A stretch of DNA of 64,000 bases from Stentor coeruleus (taxonomy: Eukaryota; Ciliophora; Heterotrichea; Heterotrichida; Stentoridae), in the NCBI GenBank assembly GCA_001970955.1, contig MPUH01000118.1, positions 1 through 64,000 of the forward strand, read 5' to 3'. Both the position numbers and the translations under genes were made by a program. Shown here in pieces: positions 59,121-64,000 of the stretch; positions within the stretch are counted from its first letter, which is position 1, and each line of letters opens with the position of its first letter. Below the pieces are notes generated by a model that saw only the letters and a list, made by a program, of their open reading frames with translations, ran no database searches and was not told the DNA's origin.

Positions 59121-61064
59121 TTGTTAGATATGAATGATGAAGCCTGGATCCACGGAGAAGAGGACACAACAGTGAACGCAGAGATTGAACAAAGTGATGA
59201 AACTGAAGAAGAGCCACAAAGTCCTTTAAAAATAAAAAAAAGCCCAGTCAGAAAGATAGTGATGAACGTTGCTCTAACAAAATACCCAGTCGTCAAGAAA
59301 GTTGGGAAATTTTTCAAGTGGAGGCTAACAAAAAAAGAAGACGACGACAACTGGGACATTTTCTGGACCGACGCAGCCGTGCAGCCAGAAAAGTTAGCAA
59401 AAATGAAGCCATTTCAAAAAATAAACCATTTTCCTGGTATGTACGTTTTAGCCCGAAAAAACTATCTAGCCAAAAACCTTAACCGTATCCGAAAAGTTTT
59501 CCCAAAAGACTACAGTTTTTTTCCTCGAACCTGGCTAATCCCTGCTGAATATTCTGAACTTGTTATGCAGTTTAATGGCAAAAAACAGAATAAAACTTTC
59601 ATAGTAAAACCTGAAGCAAGTTGTCAAGGTCGTGGTATTTTCTTAACAAAAAAAATTGATGATTTCAGTTTAGATGATCGATATGTGGTTCAAGAATATC
59701 TAAACAGACCATTTTTGATTGATAATTTAAAGTTTGATTTGAGAATTTATGTATTAGTCGCTGGATGTGATCCATTAAGAATCTTTTTACATAAAGAGGG
59801 TCTTGCACGTTTTGCTACAGAAAATTATGTGAAACCAACATCACAAAATCTGACTAAACAATGTATGCATTTGACGAATTATGCTATAAATAAAAATAGT
59901 GAAAATTTTGTATTTAATGAAGATCCAAAAGTTGATAATGTCGGACATAAGAGGAGTTTAACTTCAACTTTAGCACAAATTGCTGAGATGGGGTATGATA
60001 CGGTTAGGTTATGGGAGAGAATTAAGGATATTATTATTAAAACGCTATGTGCAGTACAACCTTCACTTGCTCATACTTATAAAGCTTGTCAACCAGATGA
60101 TCCTTATAATGGTATGTGTTTTGAGTTACTTGGTTTTGATATTATATTGGATCATAAGCTTAAACCATGGCTATTAGAAGTCAATCATTCACCTTCTTTT
60201 AGCACAGACTCACCCTTGGATTGGAAAATAAAATTCGAAGTGATCTCTGAAGCTTTAGAACTACTAAACATAAACACTGAAAACCGGCTAAACTACACTA
60301 ACAAACAAAAGCGTGAAATCCTAGAAAGGTCAATAACAAAAAGTTGCAATAAAACCAAAGAAAAAAAGCAATCCGAAACCAAAAAAGCCCAAATAAAAAG
60401 AGAAAAATGGGAAGAAAAGCATCTCGGTGGCTATACAAAAATCTTTGAAAAAAACAACCTAGAGAAATATCATAAGTTTATAGAAACCTCATGTGAACTC
60501 TGGGAAGAATGGACTGGTGGTAAAGCTAAAAAGAGATTTGAAAAAAAAAGCCCAGTAAGTGTTCGACCTACAGCTCCTGAAATTAAATATCAGCAAATTG
60601 AAACAAAGACTATAAGTGTTAGACAATCAAAAACATGCAATAATCAAATAACAGTAAAAGATCAAAAGAATTTTAAAGATTCAGATAAATCAATAAAAAC
60701 TTTAAATGTATTTGATAGACTTTCTCAGATACCATCAAAAAAACCTAGTGTTATTGATTATACGCAGTATCCTTGTGTGAAATTTGAGGATAATAATACA
60801 TTGCCACAAACTTTGCCCTCGTTTATAGAGTTTAATCTAGCCCACCGACCTGAGAAGCAAATGTATCAAAAACAGATTAGGCAAAATGAATGTGATAGGA
60901 AACAAAACCTGAATTATAATAAAGATGTGGTAAAATACTCAGATTTGCCATTACTTATACAGAGTGTGCTTGGAGATTATTACAGGAAAAACTCTAATGA
61001 CAAAACACTTTTCAAAACCCGAAACTTAACCCCTGGGTACAGAAAAAAGCCTTATCAATATTGA
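59121..61064 (+). CDS. TTLL6/13-like tubulin polyglutamylase, 647 aa
   Basis: One exon, with a TGA stop. After an acidic 40-residue N-terminus the TTL domain runs from about 50 to 395: NWDIFWTDAAVQPEKLAKMK, FQKINHFPGM near 97, DYSFFPRTWLIPAEY near 130, VKPEASCQGRGIFLTKK near 160, FDLRIYVLVAGCDPLRIFLH near 205, MHLTNYAINKNSENF near 250, and GFDIILDHKLKPWLLEVNHS near 340, followed by PSFSTDSPLDWKIK. The NHSPSFSTDSPLD string and RKVFPKDYSFFPRTW are hallmarks of the TTLL6/13 group, which add long glutamate chains to tubulin, preferring beta-tubulin. ATP-grasp residues look intact. The next 60 residues are basic coiled coil, the place of the microtubule-binding region in these enzymes; the rest is disordered. 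Confidence 0.93.
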   Translation: MLDMNDEAWIHGEEDTTVNAEIEQSDETEEEPQSPLKIKKSPVRKIVMNVALTKYPVVKKVGKFFKWRLTKKEDDDNWDIFWTDAAVQPEKLAKMKPFQKINHFPGMYVLARKNYLAKNLNRIRKVFPKDYSFFPRTWLIPAEYSELVMQFNGKKQNKTFIVKPEASCQGRGIFLTKKIDDFSLDDRYVVQEYLNRPFLIDNLKFDLRIYVLVAGCDPLRIFLHKEGLARFATENYVKPTSQNLTKQCMHLTNYAINKNSENFVFNEDPKVDNVGHKRSLTSTLAQIAEMGYDTVRLWERIKDIIIKTLCAVQPSLAHTYKACQPDDPYNGMCFELLGFDIILDHKLKPWLLEVNHSPSFSTDSPLDWKIKFEVISEALELLNINTENRLNYTNKQKREILERSITKSCNKTKEKKQSETKKAQIKREKWEEKHLGGYTKIFEKNNLEKYHKFIETSCELWEEWTGGKAKKRFEKKSPVSVRPTAPEIKYQQIETKTISVRQSKTCNNQITVKDQKNFKDSDKSIKTLNVFDRLSQIPSKKPSVIDYTQYPCVKFEDNNTLPQTLPSFIEFNLAHRPEKQMYQKQIRQNECDRKQNLNYNKDVVKYSDLPLLIQSVLGDYYRKNSNDKTLFKTRNLTPGYRKKPYQY

Positions 61065-61155
61065 AATCTCACTATATAAGGTATAATAATCACTATAAAC
61101 CCTATAATAAATTTATCTTTTTACTTACATACCATATAACTAAAAAACGGTCATA

Positions 61156-61890
61156 ATGAATAAGTGTGTCCTTGTTATAGCACTAATCGCCTTATCAGCC
61201 CATGGAATGGTTGAGTACCTCCCTCGCGGAATGCAAATGAAATACTATTTCCCAGCCGAAGACGAAGTTAAATTCGAGTGGTGGATTCCTATGAGCGTAA
61301 TAGATCCTTATGATTGGATCGGCTTTGCCATCCAAGATGTGAAATGGGCCAGAAACAGTTTTGAAGCTGATTATTATATTCTAGTAAGAAGTGAACAAAA
61401 ATATCATGATTATTTCTTAGATCATGAAGGAAACCCAGTCTTAGATGAGTTACTTGGAGGTACTTCAGATATTATAGAGACCCTGACGATACAATATGGT
61501 TCTCATATGATCTATTCTTTACATAGAAAACTTGTCACTGGGGATCTTTTTGACACAGATTTAGTTAAAGAAAGACCTTATATGCTTAAATGGGCTCTTG
61601 GGGTAATGACTGATGGAGAAATTACTCAACATGCAATGCTTGATCTTGGTTTTGAGTACTTTGTGCTATCTGAACTTTATGAGGATAGGAATCATGATGA
61701 AATGACTGTTTATGGACCATTTGTCAATTATCCTCCTGAATATAACAACCCACCTCCAGAAAGGAAACCTGAGAATTTTGAGTGGAGTATGATGGTTGAA
61801 GATTACTTTATGGGACAAGTGTTTGATCCTGAAACTTTCTATATCAGTGATCCTGAAGGAGAACCAGCTATTATACTCGCTGCCCCTTAA
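61156..61890 (+). CDS. Secreted DOMON-like protein, 244 aa
   Basis: One exon, TAA stop. Signal peptide MNKCVLVIALIALSAHG. The mature part reads as a DOMON domain: DPYDWIGFAIQDVKWARNSF near residue 55, a beta-sandwich body, LLGGTSDIIETLTIQYG near 105, then YSLHRKLVTGDLFDTDL near 125, which matches KRKLSTGDSYDQDI in the DOMON part of the redox fusion at 6.1-8.2 kb. DOMON domains bind haem or sugars and often partner cytochrome b561. The C-terminal 50 residues are acidic and Pro-rich (NYPPEYNNPPPERKPENFEW) and no TM helix follows, so it is probably secreted or lumenal. The ligand is unknown. It lies 91 bp after the TTLL6-like gene on the same strand. Confidence 0.8.
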   Translation: MNKCVLVIALIALSAHGMVEYLPRGMQMKYYFPAEDEVKFEWWIPMSVIDPYDWIGFAIQDVKWARNSFEADYYILVRSEQKYHDYFLDHEGNPVLDELLGGTSDIIETLTIQYGSHMIYSLHRKLVTGDLFDTDLVKERPYMLKWALGVMTDGEITQHAMLDLGFEYFVLSELYEDRNHDEMTVYGPFVNYPPEYNNPPPERKPENFEWSMMVEDYFMGQVFDPETFYISDPEGEPAIILAAP

Positions 61891-62792
61891 TTAGGTAATA
61901 TTACTCGATAAAATTAGATTTTTTTGAAGTTTTTATGAAAATAAGCTGATGGAGTTAGAGGAAAGGTTTGGCTGATGAGAGGTTTTACCTTTTTTGGTTG
62001 TCGGATGGGATGGTGAGTTAAGAAATTTTTGGTTGGTTTATGTGAAGTTGGTGTTAGGGTGTTGGGAAGGTATTGTGAAAGATATGGGAGATAGGTTTTG
62101 GCTTAGAGAATGATAGTTAAGCGAAAGTTTGATTGGAAGATGATGAGGTATGGGAATTTAGAATCTATGGGTAAAATAGGTACTAGTGGCTTAAAAGCAA
62201 GAATTTTTGAGTTAGACTAAATTTGAATAAGATATAATATTTTGAAGTTGGCATAGACAAGGAAATAAAAGATTTAACTAAAAAAATATATAAGACTTTT
62301 TTTATATTGGCAAAATATATGACAAAAACCAAAGAAATTTTTACTTAAGTTATAACAGCTTTTAAATAACACAAACAAGCCTTATCAAACAACTATCATA
62401 CTTTTAGCATACAATAAAATAATCCTAGCATTCAACTTCATAATTTCTTCTCTTTTTTTTCATCTATTTCTAAATNAAAAAAATATATAAGACTTTTTTT
62501 ATATTGGCAAAATATATGACAAAAACCAAAGAAATTTTTATTTAAGTTATAACAGCTTTTAAATAACACAAACAAGCCTTATCCAACAACTATCATACTT
62601 TTAGCATACAATAAAATAATCCTAGCATTCAACTTCATAATTTCTTCTCTTTTTTTTCATCTATTTCTAAAACCTATATCCAAAAAATAACCAAAAAAAA
62701 TCATCTTAAAAAACTATAAAAAAACAACCCATCAAAAGCATCCACCCATTAAAAAAAACTAAAAACTTATAAGCAATTTATATCATAAACTA
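61891..62792. other. Intergenic between convergent genes, with an N-gap duplication
   Basis: G-rich for 270 bp after the DOMON gene, then C-rich toward the K+ channel 3' end, the usual convergent pattern. The right part holds a 196-bp direct duplication around one N at 62476. No gene recognised. Confidence 0.55.
62280..62671. repeat. Approx. 194-bp direct duplication around a single N (assembly artefact)
   Basis: 62280-62475 and 62477 to about 62671 are near-identical (for example TTATCAAAC against TTATCCAAC) and flank a single N at 62476. The likely cause is an unmerged contig overlap. Confidence 0.88.
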
Positions 62793-64000
62793 TTATCCTT
62801 CATATCTTGATGCATTATTCTTTAAATATTTATCCTCAAGCTCTGCAATCGTTTTAGTAAGTTTTTCTATTTCTGACTTTATATAATTAATTGAAGCATC
62901 ATCAATATCATCTAACATAGCTCTAGGTATTGGTGCTAAAGTATTAAGGGCAACTTTCCTCCTTCCTTTCCTATTTGAATCAGTAATACAATATTGATTA
63001 TTATCTTTATGCATCTCAGAACCATCATAACTAGCAATAACAGAATTAGTTCCTTGTTTATACTTACTTAAAGCTTCATCTTTTAATTTTGTAAGTAATT
63101 CTTTATCTTCATTAGCTTTATATATCATTTCAAATTTTATATTTTACTTATAGCTTCATCTTTTAATTTTGTAAGTAATTCTTTATCTTCATTAGCTTTA
63201 TATATCATTTCAAATTTTATATCTTCAAAATAAGCTAAGACGTTTTGAAACAATTCCTCACGAGCTAAAGTANTTTTATATCTTCAAAATAAGCTAAGAC
63301 GTTTTGAAACAATTCCTCACGAGCTAAAGTATAAAGTTCACTTGGTTTTGAAGCTTTAGCATTTGTTTCTCTTATTATATTAAGAAAAATATCTATATGG
63401 CCAAAATAACTACCTTCACTTTTAATACAATAATCAATATTGATTTTTTTATATTCTTCATAGAAAACTATTTCCCCTGATTTTATTAAAAATATCTCTT
63501 CAGGAAGTTCTCCTTTACGGAAAATTACTTCCTTTTGTTTTACTTTTAGAGGATGTAAGAAGTCTATGATTGATGTTATGAATTTTAATGGTTTGGATTG
63601 TAGGAACTCGTTTTTGTCAATTAAACTTTTGTTCATTACAAGATTTAGTTGAAGGGCTAGTTTTTTTGGTAGGTTCATAATCATTTCGCTACGTTCTTTG
63701 TTTAGCATAGTTTCGTTGTACTCAAGGGCAAATTTTAGTTTTTCATAAAACCTTCGAGGGAGGTTGTATTTTTTGGATATTTCTTGTAGGACTACAATTT
63801 TGGCATCGAGTTTGGATTTCTTTTTATCCATGTCAGCCATTAGGGATGTTATTGTCCCTATAGTATAAGAGTAAAAAAACACTCCGGCTAGTTCGACGAA
63901 TATAACAACTCCTCTTTCCAAATCACATGCTGGGGTAATATCCCCATACCCAATCGTGCACAAAGTTGTCACAGTCCAATACACACTAGCTAAATATTTT
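62793..64000 (-). CDS. Voltage-gated-type K+ channel with cNMP-binding-like domain (5' end outside window; model broken by duplications)
   Basis: The frame is open to the window edge (KYLAS before VYWTVTT), so the N-terminal voltage sensor is missing. Visible parts: selectivity filter TLCTIGYGDITP, the last TM helix (VVIFVELAGVFFYSYTIGTI), a C-linker (YNLPRRFYEKLKFALEYNET), and a cyclic-nucleotide-binding-like domain (VIFRKGELPEEIFLIKSGEI). The usual Gly-Glu...Arg phosphate cassette is not seen, so ligand binding is doubtful, as in KCNH/EAG channels. Downstream, a 58-bp duplication around the N at 63273 and an 80-bp tandem duplication (63064-63222) break the frame. Reading each once joins ...LAYFEDI to KFEMIYKANEDKELLTKLKD and on to a C-terminal helix ending NNASRYEG at 62793, so this is one gene. 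It should pass K+ across the plasma or ciliary membrane. Confidence 0.85.
63064..63222. repeat. 80-bp tandem duplication inside the K+ channel gene
   Basis: 63064-63142 and 63144-63222 match except for one base and have a period of 80 bp, not a multiple of three. The duplication puts a stop in the channel frame. No N separates the copies, but it adjoins the N-gap duplication, so a mis-join is likely. Confidence 0.85.
63215..63331. repeat. 58-bp direct duplication around a single N (assembly artefact)
   Basis: 63215-63272 and 63274-63331 are identical and flank one N at 63273, within the K+ channel coding sequence. Confidence 0.9.

Overview
The window looks like macronuclear-type DNA of a heterotrich ciliate, most like Stentor. 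It is AT-rich and gene-dense, on both strands, and its proteins include axonemal dynein, two tubulin-tyrosine-ligase-like enzymes, alpha-tubulin and many coiled-coil, EF-hand and RING proteins. The genetic code is standard: a 4150-residue dynein reads without interruption, its tryptophans are TGG, and TAA, TAG and (twice) TGA all end genes. Four introns can be placed, and every one is exactly 15 nt, GTA...TAG with A at position 10. That is the heterotrich mini-intron signature. Species assignment is inference.

Layout. 1-297 is the 3' end of an alpha-tubulin gene. It is followed by a decayed WD40 gene (857-1410) and a zinc-finger/AT-hook gene. 2.9-12.2 kb is a minus-strand run: an ANTH clathrin adaptor, a TTLL enzyme, a four-module redox protein (DOMON, cytochrome b561, cytochrome b5, FAD/NAD reductase), VAC14 and a small unknown. 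13.0-17.5 kb is plus-strand: a membrane RING protein, AP-4 mu and a coiled-coil protein. 17.5-29.9 kb is one intronless inner-arm dynein heavy chain. 30.6-36.0 kb (minus) holds a four-TM protein, a protein with seven short repeats, a divergent histone H3 and a coiled-coil protein. 36.8-52 kb is mixed: an acidic AT-hook protein, a PUF protein, an EF-hand protein, a helical N-myristoylation candidate 5 bp from a SAM-domain gene, and several small unknowns. 52.4-64 kb holds eL29, a SERBP1/Stm1-like ribosome-binding protein, a second membrane RING protein, a degenerate EF-hand protein, a TTLL6-like polyglutamylase, a secreted DOMON protein and a K+ channel cut by the window end.

Themes. Alpha-tubulin, two TTLLs and axonemal dynein concern cilia and cortical microtubules. 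ANTH, AP-4 mu and VAC14 concern endomembrane traffic. eL29 and the SERBP1-like protein concern ribosomes. I see no operon-like functional grouping, rRNA, tRNA or CRISPR.

Points for a second look: (i) two tiny (about 50 bp) copies of one sequence, each flanked by its own perfect 13-bp direct repeat, which looks like SINE- or LINE-tail retroposition; (ii) the WD40 relic with an exact 123-nt period; (iii) six single-N gaps, each sitting between direct duplicates, which are assembly artefacts that distort two gene models; (iv) a divergent H3 tail; (v) the redox fusion protein; (vi) a strand-composition signature in gene flanks.
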